Origin: Globodera rostochiensis
Lineage: Eukaryota > Nematoda > Chromadorea > Rhabditida > Heteroderidae
Direction of reading: 5' to 3'
DNA length: 64,000 nucleotides
Assembly: GCA_018350325.1 (NCBI GenBank)
Contig: JAEVLN010000004.1
Location: forward strand, 3,410,001 to 3,474,000
The notes under the pieces are model-generated. The model was not told where the DNA came from, did no database searches, and saw only the letters and a program-made list of their open reading frames with translations. Positions 12,865 to 24,000 of this stretch are shown here, one piece after another (the first letter of the stretch is position 1; each line of letters begins with the position of its first letter). The position numbers and the translations under genes were made by a program.

Positions 12865-15300
12865 ATGGCGAATGTCGGAGGAGAAGAGCAGCAACAACAA
12901 ATTCATAACGTCAATGGAAGTGGGGATGAACGAGATCGGTGAGTTGCGGACACCGTCTCCGCAGTGACAGCCGCTTTCATCAATCCAGGGATGTGCACGA
13001 CGATAGTGATGAGGAGGAGGAAGAGGGAGGAGGAGAACCGCCACAGAGGGCATCATCCTCCTTTTAAAAACAAAATAAAGTCCAAAAGCATTCCAGGCCT
13101 ACTCAATTTGTTTGGACCGGACAAAAATGGACAATTTCCTTTTTTGGACTTTGGCACCTTCCAAACGGCTCTCACCGCCGCCTATAACGGATGGGTCGGT
13201 CCTTAGTTTTTGCAACCTTCACTGGTAGGGGGGGGGGCCTGAAACTCATTGGGTGTACCAGATTTCGAGAATCCGTGACCGGGATTACAAGAAATAAAAA
13301 CCGGGATTTTACATGGCGAAAAGCGGGATTTTTCTCGGTCCCGGTCAGAACCGAGACTTCGCGGGTTCGAGTCCCGACGGGCGGCCAATGACCCTTAGAG
13401 TTGGCGTAGGCGTACCCGACCACACTTTGATCTGTTGTAGATCGATCACATCGTCGTGCCCGCCCCTGGACCCGAACAAAACCCTTGTGATTAAGCGCGT
13501 CTTTTCATCATCAGAGGGAGGAGGTGGTGCAAATGCACAGTGTTGACTTGTCTCAACGGTAATTTAAAAAACAAATTGGGGAATTTGTAATTGCCTCTGA
13601 GAAGCCTTTCGAGACCGATGCCTTCTTCACTTTTAACATGGCGGGAATATTCGGATGGGGAGTGTTGGCTAAAATGAATCAATGGCCGCGTCGCAGGTAC
13701 ATCGACACTCTTCCCGCCTCTTTTTTCCTGGGCGATCACGCACCGTACAAAGACCACGCCGCCATTGCACTGCTTAACTTGGCGCACAACCAATTCGTCT
13801 ATCTTCCGCCAATGGTGCCACAGTTCATCAACTTGATAAGGTGTTGCTTGGAGGGGGAAAGGGTTTAAACGATTATTATACTAGCTTTTAGCAATTTCCC
13901 GTTCAGCCTAGATATAAGCAACAACCAACTGGCCACACTGCCCAAGGCGAGTCATTTCGAGAAAGGCATCTCCCAATTCCATTCATGGCACGGAGCCTTT
14001 CGGGGATTTTGGGGCAGTTTATGTAAATGGAGGCTCAACACATTTTGCACGCCACTTAAGGAGATCTCTTCGCTGAAAAGCCTTCGCGAGCTTTCACTTC
14101 GGAACAATTTGCTGGAAAATTTGCCCAAAGAATTCCAACGCCTTCAGTGTCTTCAAGAGTTGAACATGTCCGGCAATTTGTTGGAACAATTTCCCCGAGA
14201 ACTGCTGCAGATCAAAGTAGACTGAATTTTTTCTTGTTTTAAGGGGGTGGGGATTGGTTAAGAGTCTGATCGATTCTTTGATCATCCATTCCCCATAGTC
14301 TCTTCGCGTGCTCTATTTGGGTGCCAACCGTCTCCAATCACTGCCGTCCGGCATAGCCCGTCTGACCAACCTCCAAGTGCTGTACCTAGGCGGAAATGCG
14401 CTCGTCGACGTGCCGGAGACCATTGGGCGGCTGTTTGAGCTGACCTCGCTAGGCCTGGCGGACAATCGGCTGGAGCAGATACCGGCAGCCATTGCCGACC
14501 TGCGCAAGTACAGCTCGAATTCATGACTATTTTTCCACCGGGTTTTAAACAACATGAACTTCTGTTGCTTTCAGTTTGCGCAATCTGGCATTGCACAATA
14601 ATCGGCTGAAGGTGGAGTTTTAAGCAATGATAAAACGGTTCCAAATATTTGGCTCCGTATTTACAGACTTTTTAGCCGGCACGCAGTCATTTTCGTATAC
14701 TTTCCAACAGGTCCTTCCGCCCGGCATTGCACGTCTGAAGAATTTGGAATATTTGAGTCTCCGCAACAATCCTCTGGTCACCGATTTTGTCAACGAAATT
14801 CTGTTGGAGCCGCCAAGCCTGAAGGAGTTAGCCGCCCGGATTGTCAAAATTCGCTTTCCACCGAATGTTTATCGGTCGGTGTTCCCAGGGGATTTAGTCG
14901 ACTATCTCAGCACAGGTTGGAGGAGACGGGCAAATTATTTTTCTATTTAAATGATTAAGCCAATCATTGTGTGAACCCGAAGTGTAAGGGCGTTTACTTC
15001 GAAGCGTGCGCAGAATTGGTTAAATTTGTCGACTTTTGCGGCAAATATCGCGTCCCGTTGCTTCACTATCTCTGGTAGACAGAGAGAAGGTGTACAAAAT
15101 ACCCCAAATTTGTTGAAGTTCGCCACGCTGCTCCACCAACACGCCCGCCTACGCGTACAGCAGTGGCTCCTCCTCCGAATCGGACGACGACCTTTTCCAG
15201 CAGCACCTCCAACGCAATGCCAACCAACGTGCTCACCATCCCTGCACAACCTCATCCATTTCGGCCAACGCGAAGATGAAAAAAGTGCTTCTGGGCTGAA
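12865..15300 (+). CDS. lrrc58-like: Leucine-rich repeat protein, LRRC58 family
   Basis: A cytosolic leucine-rich-repeat protein. Human LRRC58 has been reported as a ubiquitin-ligase substrate adaptor acting on cysteine dioxygenase; this is recalled, not checked. The ATG at 12865 opens a Gln-rich then acidic N-terminus (DDSDEEEEEGGGEPP, about 12990-13050). From about 13755 come some nine LRRs: ALLNLAHNQFVYLPP, LDISNNQLATLP, LRELSLRNNLLENLP, LQELNMSGNLLEQFP, LYLGANRLQSLP, LYLGGNALVDVP, LGLADNRLEQIP, LALHNNRLK and LEYLSLRNNPLV. The family's C-terminal region follows: LKELAARIVKIRF, the Cys motif NPKCKGVYFEAC (about 14975), VKFVDFCGKYRVPLLHYL, a Ser/Asp tail and KMKKVLLG*. The stop is near 15299. 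The N-terminal exon link is less certain because the intron at 13060-13600 carries a tRNA-like segment. Confidence 0.85.
13310..13392 (+). other. tRNA B-box-like segment inside an LRRC58 intron
   Basis: GCGGGTTCGAGTCCCGAC at about 13362-13379 forms a perfect T-arm with a pol III B-box core, followed by GGGCGGCCA, which resembles an acceptor 3' strand. No matching 5' acceptor strand or D-arm was found upstream; instead there is a CCGGGATT/TCCCGG-rich sequence. It is more likely a tRNA-derived repeat fragment than a working tRNA. Confidence 0.4.
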
Positions 15301-15735
15301 CATGTGAGTGCCGTCGACCCCCTTTTATTCTGTCCATCCCTTTCGATCTCTTTCCTCTCCCCACTAACTTTTTTCCCTTTCATCCGTCGAAGGAAAATTT
15401 AGTGTTAACCAGTTTTGTCTGTCAATGATTTGGTCTAATTAATAAACAGTAAAACAATAACAACCAATGTTTACTAAACGTATCATTGTAAGTGAATACA
15501 CCGTCCCCTGGTATAAGTACGCGCCTTAAAAGTACCGGATATTTTATCCAAATAGAAAGTTTTAACAAAATCAAAAATCTTGACGTATATTCCTATGTGT
15601 GTTCTTTTCATCAAAGGCAAAACCAACAAAAAGGTAACAACGATGTCGAAAAAGATGAGCAATGAGAAGATGGCTGGGAGAAAGGCGAGGAACATAATTC
15701 TCTAGGAATCCCCAATCTGTCTTGGCCAAATTGCT
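15301..15735. other. intergenic between convergent LRRC58 and dnj-9 ends
   Basis: AT-rich convergent 3' spacer. A minus-strand frame (15695-15483) has hydrophobic residues but does not resemble the missing DNAJC11 C-terminal domain and was not used to extend it. Confidence 0.4.
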
Positions 15736-18187
15736 TCATTTCCTCCGCATTCGGCGATAGATCAGTCGTGCAGTGTTAAAGGCAATAAGTGGAATAAAAA
15801 TGCCTTTGACAAAGGCCCGGACGACGTCCTCCTGGTTGTCACAAAGGACGAAACAGAATTCGAAGCTGGACACGCTGGTGCTGATCCTGAAATCATTCAA
15901 CCCGTTTAAATTTGAATTCCGGTTCCCGGAATTTTTATTTAACCGGCTCTACGGAATTTTGATGGATTTTTATGAATGGATATGATGTCGGCCCTTTGTC
16001 TTTTTCCCCACTACCGGGGACATTTTGTCCGATTTTTGCCTACCGGACCTTTTGCCCGCGTACGCCCAAAAATAGCATACTTTCGCCTGATTCATTGAAT
16101 AAATTGCATCTTTTTTTTATTATTGCAAAATCCGGGTCCGGGTGATTTACCCGATTATCCGAAAGACGAATTTGAACAACGCCAACAAATGGACCTGATG
16201 CTGGACAGTAGCAGAAAAGACGGATAGCTGAGCGTGAGTTTGAACGCAATGCGTGAATATTTGGAAATCTGACACTCGTAGCTCAACGATGGAGTGATTC
16301 CGTGCATGGAGATGCGCGTCCTCACTGTCCATTTGGAGTCAACGCCGAACCAGTGGTACACAAAACGAACGTAGTGGAAACCGGTAGTCGAAAGCTTGAA
16401 TACAAAATAGTCATTGGCAGATTAGCCTAACGCCCCCCCCCCACATTAATCAAAAGCAAATAAAACGGTTATTCCTCGGCTGATTAATTTTATTGCTAAT
16501 TTGTAAATGCATTTTAACAATATTTTCCCGTTAATAGAAAATTTACTTGAAGATTTGCAATAAAATTTGAGCGGCCATGTGCAGAGTTGCTAAACAACGA
16601 AATAGAGACATTGTTGGGAAAATTGAGCGCATAAATGCCTTTCCATCCGGGCAACAGAGGTGCAATCAAGGCTTCAAACAAAAAATTGCTTTATATAATC
16701 AGAATGTTCAAACTGCACGCACAAGCATTGATTGACGGCGATATTGACGAATCAAGTATAGAGTAAGTCAACATCGGTTCGATGGTAACGGAGTATCGGT
16801 GAAAAAAAGACTGGGGCGAAGTGTCGGCCAATGTGATTTTAGTCGAGATCTGAGCCATCTCCGGAGATGTGGTGAGCGTTGTCTGAAATAGAGTCCATTT
16901 TTGAAAGAAAGGGTAAGAAATGTGGACAGTAAGGGCAGAAAACCCGGAAATCCCTTAACCCGTAAATTTCTTATCTGGCAAAAATACCAGGGCCCGTATA
17001 CGTCTGTGCGATTTTATTTGGAAAGTTACTTAAAAATAGAAAAAAAAAAACTTTTTTTTGCTCGCGATTTATCAAAAATAATTTTTGCGGTGGAATCCGT
17101 TCCCATCAAATTTGTGTGAAAAAATCAATCCAGTAACCTTACCCCCGGGATGGAGACAGACAGTAAGGGCTTAAAACCCGGAAATCCCTTACCTCGTAAA
17201 AACCCTTTCCGGGCCGGCCCTACACGAGCTCTAGTCTGAAATACACAAAAAAAAAACAACCCAAAAATCTGATTTTTAGGAGTTTTCGAATCTTATAAAG
17301 CTAACCTCTTGCTGGATGCCGAGAGAGTAAGCCCATTTATGCCACAATTGCACATTGCCATTTCCAATCCCTCGCTCGTCGAACAGAGTTTGTCCACCAA
17401 GTCCAATTTTGTGCGAGCCAACTAAGGCACAATCGACACTTTGGCCCAATCTCATGCCAAGGAGTTCAGGCCCATACCTTAATAGTCCAACTAATTTACC
17501 TATTAAAATAATTTGGTCACAGAGACGCAGCCGAGGCGATCCCTACCAGCTCGGAAATTTAAAATGCTAATTAATTCACACCTGTCCACCTCTTGAAAGC
17601 ATCCGATGAGCGAAAATTTTGTGAAGAAACTGCTGATCGGATTGATTATTTGCAGCATTATCTCATGGTCACGCAACCGGCAAATAAATTCATACTCCCT
17701 CCGAATGTCTTCTGCAGTGCTCGAATACTCGACCAATTGCCAGCCCTGGAAAAATTATTTAATTAAAAATTTGAAAATGTTAAGTTTTTTACAAATTTTG
17801 AATGTTTTAAAAAGAAACAACCTGCAAGTTGATTCCTCGAACGCCCATCACGTCGTAAATGCGACGCATGCACGGATCCATCAAAGCTAATTAAATGCCC
17901 GATTTTGATAAATCCTAAACATATTGCGAACTTTTGTGCGCCCTTTGGAGCTCTGCAAATATTTTGTCCGCCTCCTTTCTGTCCGGGACGTCCAAGTTTA
18001 AGTGTTTGTCCGGATGGAAAATGAGACATCGCTGTTTGTACGCCTTGTGGATTTCTTCAGTGGTTGCGTCTCTTGGCACACTCAAAATAACGTAGAAATC
18101 AATGTCCTCCTCCTCTTCGTCCTCTTCAGTGAAAGTCCAGTGTTCGCCACCAAACGTTGAACGATCATCATCGTCAAACATTTGCAA
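15736..18187 (-). CDS. dnj-9: DNAJC11-type J-domain protein of mitochondria, apparently C-terminally short
   Basis: DNAJC11 associates with the MICOS/sorting-and-assembly machinery that shapes mitochondrial cristae. The minus-strand start at 18187 (or Met at 18181) gives an acidic leader, then a J domain with helix II and HPD: AYKQRCLIFHPDKHLNL. Next come LMDPCMRRIYDVMGVRGINL (about 17870) and GWQLVEYSSTAEDIRREYEF (about 17755), both diagnostic of DNAJC11. Further exons at about 17480-17307 (GLGGQTLFDERGIGNGNVQL), 16883-16760 and 16400-16165 (ISMHGITPSLSYECQ) cover the beta-rich DUF3395-upstream region. The last exon (about 15890) has the hydrophobic segment FVKGIFIPLIAFNTARLIYR, then RRMRRK and TGA at 15736-15738. 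The human protein continues about 140 residues past this point. Either a further exon was missed, or the protein or assembly is short. It is convergent with LRRC58. Confidence 0.8.
16916..17235. repeat. repeated GACAGTAAGGGC…GGAAATCCCTTA segment in a dnj-9 intron
   Basis: Two near-identical segments of about 40 bp lie at about 16924-16965 and 17159-17200. Both read GACAGTAAGGGC, then AAAACCCGGAAATCCC, and are followed by a CGTAAA motif. They flank an AT-rich stretch inside the intron. They could be the ends of a small element or a local duplication. No target duplication was identified. Confidence 0.45.
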
Positions 18188-18661
18188 AATTTTGATGCAC
18201 TGAAACTAGAAATAAAGAATATCTGAGAAATCTTTCTTAATGAAAACGGGTTTACTAATCATATTTCTCACCACCAACAATTTTCGGTTAGAGCAGCTGG
18301 TCCCTCCCCCCCGCCCCCGCCAAAAAGCATGAATTCGATCATTAGTTGCCTTTTCGATGTAATTTGTACTTTTGTTTTGAATTGTGATATAAAGATTGGG
18401 CAGTCTTGAACAAGGTTATGAGCTGCTAAACGTTTCTGAGATGCAGTGACCCCACTCGAGAAAAAATAAACGATGCGCCAAAAATATGCCATTTTGCCAC
18501 TAATTCAAAAAAACAAATTATATCACGCAACTAGTGAGAAAAACGACAAAAGGTTAACCTTGCTTCTCATGGCGAGCGGCGCAAAATTTTGCGGATCATA
18601 CTCATCTTGACGAGAGGAGTCGATTGGTATATGGGGCCATCAGTCTTTAGATCTTGCACAA
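18188..18661. promoter_or_regulatory. intergenic region between divergent dnj-9 and TMEM9 starts
   Basis: About 470 bp separates the two divergent start codons. It holds an AT-rich stretch and a short C-run at 18303-18316. A minus-strand frame here (18492-18268) has no support. It probably contains the promoters of both genes, but no element is identified. Confidence 0.35.
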
Positions 18662-20826
18662 ATGAACCTAAAATTTGTTATCTCCGTTTTATTCGTTTAT
18701 TTCTTTGCCCATTCTACTAAGGTAACAATGTTAATGAAGATAATGGTGATGACCAAGTTTGTTTCGTATTTAGGCTAATTTTGAGGACACGCGCTGTCGA
18801 TGTACTTGCCCGAGTACAGAGTACTTCTCCTCAAAAAACAAAACTCCTGCAGAACACTACAGAAGATATTATACGAAGACCAACCTGAACTCAGCAAATT
18901 GGTTTTAATCTGATGCATAGTTTAATTTATTTTATCATTTAGCAATACTCAAGCTGTTGTGAAACAGGTGGTGTTGAATGATGTCGATGCCTCTCGCTTG
19001 GATGCCTTTTTGGCCAACTGTAACTGCAGATTCGAGTCCAGAAATTCTCTACTTTTGAAGGTATGTTCTGCTTTCATTGCTTAACAGTGGCGAGAGCCGC
19101 ATCTTGATTTTTGCAGTAATAAAATATTAGTTTTATGCAGGCCGTACCAAGGGGGGGGAGAGAGCCTCTCCCCCCTGAAATGTTTTTTGTTAAACAAAAA
19201 CAATAGGGGATGTTTTGCAAAATTAATAACCAACTCGTTAAATTTTCAAAAAAAATTTTTAGGTGGTGGTGATTTTTGTGATCTGTGTACTGCTAGGACT
19301 CGGCTCTTACATGATGTATTTGGGGTAATCTTAAAGAACATTGGTCCCGATTTTTTTTTTTGTTAATGGAGGTTTTAAGCAATTCTGAGAAGTACTCGGG
19401 GGTTATCGAGGTCGCTGATTACGAATATGACATCAGATTTGTCATATGACATCATCTAATACATGATTTCAACATCTAAGATTTTTTGAGAAAAATTTTT
19501 TTTTTCCGTTTCAACTGTTTCAGCTAGCATATTCTATCATCTTCTAACTAATATTAACATGGATATCTTTGCGTTTTGCGAACAATTCTCCTCCATTGAA
19601 CATACAATTGCTTATATGCAAAAGGATTCTCTAGAGGGTATTCGGTGGCGTAGAATCCGAATCTGATTTCCTTTTAAGCCAATATCGAACCCCGGACCTG
19701 AATTCGAACAATTGTTCCAAATAGTTTTTAGCCGACTTTATTTGCTTGTAACTTCCTTAAAAGTGGTTTTCGCGTAAATTGTTTTTCAGCTTCATGCTCA
19801 GCTCAATGAGGGGAATCGATTGGTATATGAATTGCTCGGGTTTGTTCCACTACCATAAAATCGATTTTTGAAAATTTTGAATTTTGAAAATTTGGTCGAA
19901 ATCGGGTTCCTGGTGCGGATTCGGTTGAAAAAGATGTCAGATTCGAATTCTACGCCCCCGAATACCCCTAGAAATACTTTTTTAGCGGCTTTACAAAAAA
20001 AAAATTATTTAATTTTTTTTTAAACATAGATGTTGAAATCATGTATTAGATGATGTCATATGACAAATCTGATGTCATATTCGTAATCAGCGACCTCGAT
20101 AACCCCCGAGTACTTCTCAGAATTGCTTAAAACCTCCATTAAAAAAAAAAAAATCGGGACCAATGTTCTTTAAGATTACCGTATTTGGTGGTGGTTGAGC
20201 CAATGCTCAGGCGGGAGCAGCCGTTCATCCCTTATCGACGGCACGGCGACGACGATGATGATGTTTGTTTGAATACATTCTGGTTTCAAGATCCTTCTTC
20301 TGACGTCAGTGACACGATGGTTGCGTCCGATTTGGACGAGCCAACAGTTACGGCTTTTTATTTGTCTTTTCTTCACTCATTTTTGTTACGATTCCATGGT
20401 AATCCCGAGGAATGGTATGTAGAAGGGCTTGGAAGGGAAGAGCCGTAACGAATCTGTGGGTTTCGGGAGGTGTGGGGCTGGAGGCTAACATGGTTGTTTT
20501 TGAATGGATATAAGAGACTAAGCTTTTTAGATCGTTTAACCTTAAATGGGCTCGAGAAAGATGTTTGTATTTGATTTTTGGCCCAATCTCAGATGGAGGA
20601 GAACATTTTCGCGAATCCAAGGACCTCCGGCGTCGAGGAGGCGTCGAGTGAACAGCAACGGCCAAGTGAACTCCAAATGCGATCAAAGCAGGCCAATCAG
20701 CAGCATAGCGGCGGCACAACCCTACACGAAAGAGTGCTGAACAGAGTGGCCTCGGAGCAGAGCAAGTGGAAGAATAGCGTGGAAGAACAGCGGCGGAATG
20801 TGCTCGACCATTCAGTGCTGAATTGA
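18662..20826 (+). CDS. tmem9-like: TMEM9-family lysosomal/endosomal membrane protein, coding exon interrupted by a transposon
   Basis: TMEM9 is a single-pass late endosome/lysosome protein linked to V-ATPase and CLC exchangers. Exons are 18662-18721 (signal peptide MNLKFVISVLFVYFFAHS), 18774-18901 (NFEDTRCRCTCPSTEYF, the family's Cys motif), 18943-19060 (LANCNCRFESRNSLLLK), and 19263 onward (membrane segment VVVIFVICVLLGLGSYMMYL). After the element come VVVEPMLRREQPFIPYRR to 20262, and 20593-20826 with the C-terminal TLHERVLNRV…WKNSVEEQRRNVLDHSVLN*. An 857-bp inverted-repeat element splits the codons after the membrane segment. Reading through it meets TAA at once. Splicing at sites in its ends (19324/20175) keeps frame, adding five codons, for 229 aa. 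The empty site also reads in frame. The gene is therefore either active with a new intron or broken. Confidence 0.85.
19324..20180. mobile_element. 857-bp terminal-inverted-repeat element (MITE-like) with 8-bp target duplication
   Basis: Both ends begin GGTAATCTTAAAGAACATTG, and the inverted arms stay nearly identical for about 165 bp. The element is flanked by the direct repeat GTATTTGG at 19316-19323 and 20181-20188. An 8-bp duplication fits hAT, P or Merlin-type transposases; the GG start is not the usual hAT CAG. No transposase frame lies inside, so it is non-autonomous. A second inverted-repeat element is nested in the middle. The near-identity of the arms suggests a recent insertion. 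Confidence 0.9.
19631..19972. mobile_element. nested inverted-repeat element, ends CTAGRGGTATTCGG
   Basis: The left end at 19631 reads CTAGAGGGTATTCGGTGGCG, then TAGAATCCGAATCTGA. The right end at about 19940-19972 is its inverse (TCAGATTCGAATTCTACG, then CCGAATACCCCTAG). It sits inside the larger element in TMEM9. A related left end occurs at 39577. No coding frame was seen. Confidence 0.7.
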
Positions 20827-21019
20827 CTCAGTGGCCCATTGATTCACTTCGTTTTTGCTCATTTTTGTCATGTGTTATTTTTTGTGATTAATTGCGCTTT
20901 TGTGAGCATCATTATCTTGTTAAAAGTTCAATTAGTATAATTACAATTAAAATGCAGTTGTGATGCCTGTTGCATACTTAATGTTTGTTTTGTTTTATGC
21001 ACATTGACTCTTTAAGCAG

Positions 21020-24000
21020 ATGTTCTCTCAAATGCATCGCATTCGTCTCGCATCTCCGCTTGGGCTTTGTGAGTATATTTAGAAAAGGATTTTGTTTCTT
21101 TTATATTTGTTTTGCTTAGTGGGAATCATTAGATGGAAAAGATTGTCTGGATTAAAACACCGGTATTCGGTTCTGGGATTGTATTTCGTTTTTAGATATT
21201 CGATGGCGTGGGATCCATTCGTTTCGCCGGGGGCGGATGATGAAGACGGCAGACGCTGTGGGTCAAACATCGACGGGGTCGTCAGACCAAGCGTGGTGGT
21301 TACGACTTATCGCTCCTTCCCGCGTGAGTATAAAATGTATTAGAAATTTGGGAGAATTAAAAAGGTTTTATTTTCTCCGTTTTTGAATTGAAGGCCTTAT
21401 AAAAACACGTCGAATTTTAAATTTGAAGGCGTCACCATCCCCTTCCACCACCGATTACGAAGTGTTCAAACAGCAAGATTCCATTGGGGTAAGTCAGTGC
21501 TTAAGGGAATGAAATTTGCAGTTCCAATTTTAATTTTTGGATTTAGTCATTATGCAATTACATAAATGCAGTTTAAGGAATCGGGAACTAATAGTAACAA
21601 GCCAGTGATGGTCGTCCGTCTCGCCGATGCCCCGGGTGGGAGGCTCTCCACCTTTTTAGGCCGAGTCGGCGAGTCCGTCGTCATCTATGTCGCCAAGTTA
21701 GTGACTTTGGCAGTTTTGTTTGTTGGCGGCTGCCAACTTTTGCTGTGGTACTTCGGAATTAAGGTCTGCTGGTTCGGAATTCGGGATAGGGGGGGGGAGA
21801 GTCTTGGAGATTTTCCTTTATTTTGCTTTTTGATGTGGAGGAAACAATTTTCGGGGTGGCTGAACGGGGAATTCCCTTGTCTACGGACTTGGTATTCGAC
21901 GGCAAATGTGAAACTTGTGTTTTTTTTTGTTGCTCAACTGATGTTTAGAAAAGTTTAGTTCGGCCTTAAAATTTTTTCAAATTTTCAAATTCTTGACGGA
22001 GTGGGGAGCTTGCCCCCTGGATATTTCCCTGACTAGGTAGAACGAGAGGGGGATGGATCAATTGCTGTGACAAATTTGTTATAATTTCAGAAGGTGACCG
22101 TGCACACAGGTGGCACTTCACTGCTCGAATCGCTTACCGATCAGCCGAGTTGGACAACCGATAAAGTGGACGTGACCTTCGAAGACGTGCGCGGGGTTTG
22201 TGTTTATATTTATTTATCCATTGTATACGAAATAATGATTTTGTTTTGAGATGGATGAGGCGAAGTCTGAGGTAGAAGAAATCGTCGATTATCTGAGGGA
22301 TCCGCGACGCTACACGAATCTCGGGGCTCGATTACCAAAAGTATGTTATTTTAAATATATATTATTCAAGCTCTGTGTTTTCTTAGGGCGTTTTGTTGGT
22401 CGGTGCGCCAGGGACAGGCAAAACCCTTCTGGCGCGTGCCATCGCGGGTGAGGCGGACTGTCCATTCTTCCATGCGGTCGGCTCCGAATTTGACGAAATT
22501 CTCGTTGGACAGGGTGCTAAGCGAGTCCGTGAACTTTTCCGTGAGTTTTTTATTTTGAGTCCCGAAAAAAAGCATAAGTGGCCATTTCTACAATTTTTGA
22601 ACTGAAACAAATGCGCAGGTCTGGCCAAGGAGAATCAGCCCTGTGTGGTGTTCATCGACGAGATTGACTCGGTGGGCTCAAAACGGACGAACAGTGCCAT
22701 CCATCCACACGCTAACCAAACCATCAACCAACTGTTGGCCGAGATGGATGGCTTCGAGCAGAACCAAGGCGTGATTGTGATCGGTGCCACTAACAGGGTT
22801 GACAACTTGGACAAGGCTCTACTCAGGCCGGGCCGGTTCGATGTCCAGGTCACGGTCTCAAAACCGGACTTGCCGGGCCGAAAGGACATCTTCAGGTCAT
22901 TTCATCGAGAAGTGAAAGCAGGAAAACCTTTTAATTTTCAGATTGTACCTGGACAAAATTGTGCATGGCGACATCCACATTACTCAGCTGGCCAAAGGCA
23001 CGACTGGATTCACGGGAGCAGGTGGAGATGAATGGGGAACTTGAATGTTGTTATCTTTCTTTGAGTTTATTATATAATTTAATTTGTGACTTTAATGTTT
23101 TGCACGTTATTTGACTTAAATGTGGTTTTTTAGATATTGAAAACCTGGTCAACCAGGCTGCGCTGAAAGCGGCCAAAGAAGGTGCGAAGGAAGTGAACAT
23201 GCGCCATTTGGACGAGGCCAGAGGTCTTTTATTTTTTTGTTTGAATTTAATTTGCAAAAAGAGTTTTAGACCGAGTTCTGATGGGACCCGAACGGATCAA
23301 GGGCCGCTTGCCAGACGAGGAAGAGAACCGTAACACCGGTGGGCCAAAATGTTTGATTATACGATTGAAATTTTTTTAAGCCTATCACGAGGCGGGCCAC
23401 GCAATTGTCGCTTTGTTCACTAAACACGCGGACCCCATTCACAAAGTGACCATCATCCCCAGAGGCAGTTCGCTTGGCCATGTGAGTTTTGTTTTGCGTG
23501 AACAACGGTTCATTATTTTAAATTTAGACACTTTCTAATTTTTGGGTTCTGGTGGATTTGGACTTCTCGAGGCCTACTAATAGAATCTGGTTTCATTAGC
23601 TCCCAATGTCCGAGACATGGGATCCCTAAACGTATTGGCGCAATTCAGACTTCGCAACTGCCGGAGAAAGATCGTCACCAGACGAGCAGGGCGCAATTGC
23701 TGGCCACCTTAGACGTTGCGATGGGCGGTCGGGTGGCGGAAGAGCTGACCTTTGGGCAAGAAAACATCAGCACGGGCGCCTCGTCGGATTTGCGTCACTG
23801 CTCGCAGGCAAAGAAAGGATGGTGTTGATTTATAAATTGTATTATTTGTACAGGTAGCAGAACAAATGGTCAAAGTGTTCGGAATGAGCGACAGGGTTGG
23901 ACTTCGCGATTTCTCTGTGAGTGATGGAATTTTGCGTTTTTGATAGCGGTGGTTTGGATTTGTTTTCCAAGTCACGCGTCGTAATTCTACATTTTTTTAT

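Noticed and set aside
20185..20448. Treating the post-element TMEM9 segment as a separate 87-residue protein
   Set aside because: It continues the TMEM9 reading exactly at the insertion site and has no ATG of its own; the part after 20262 is intron.
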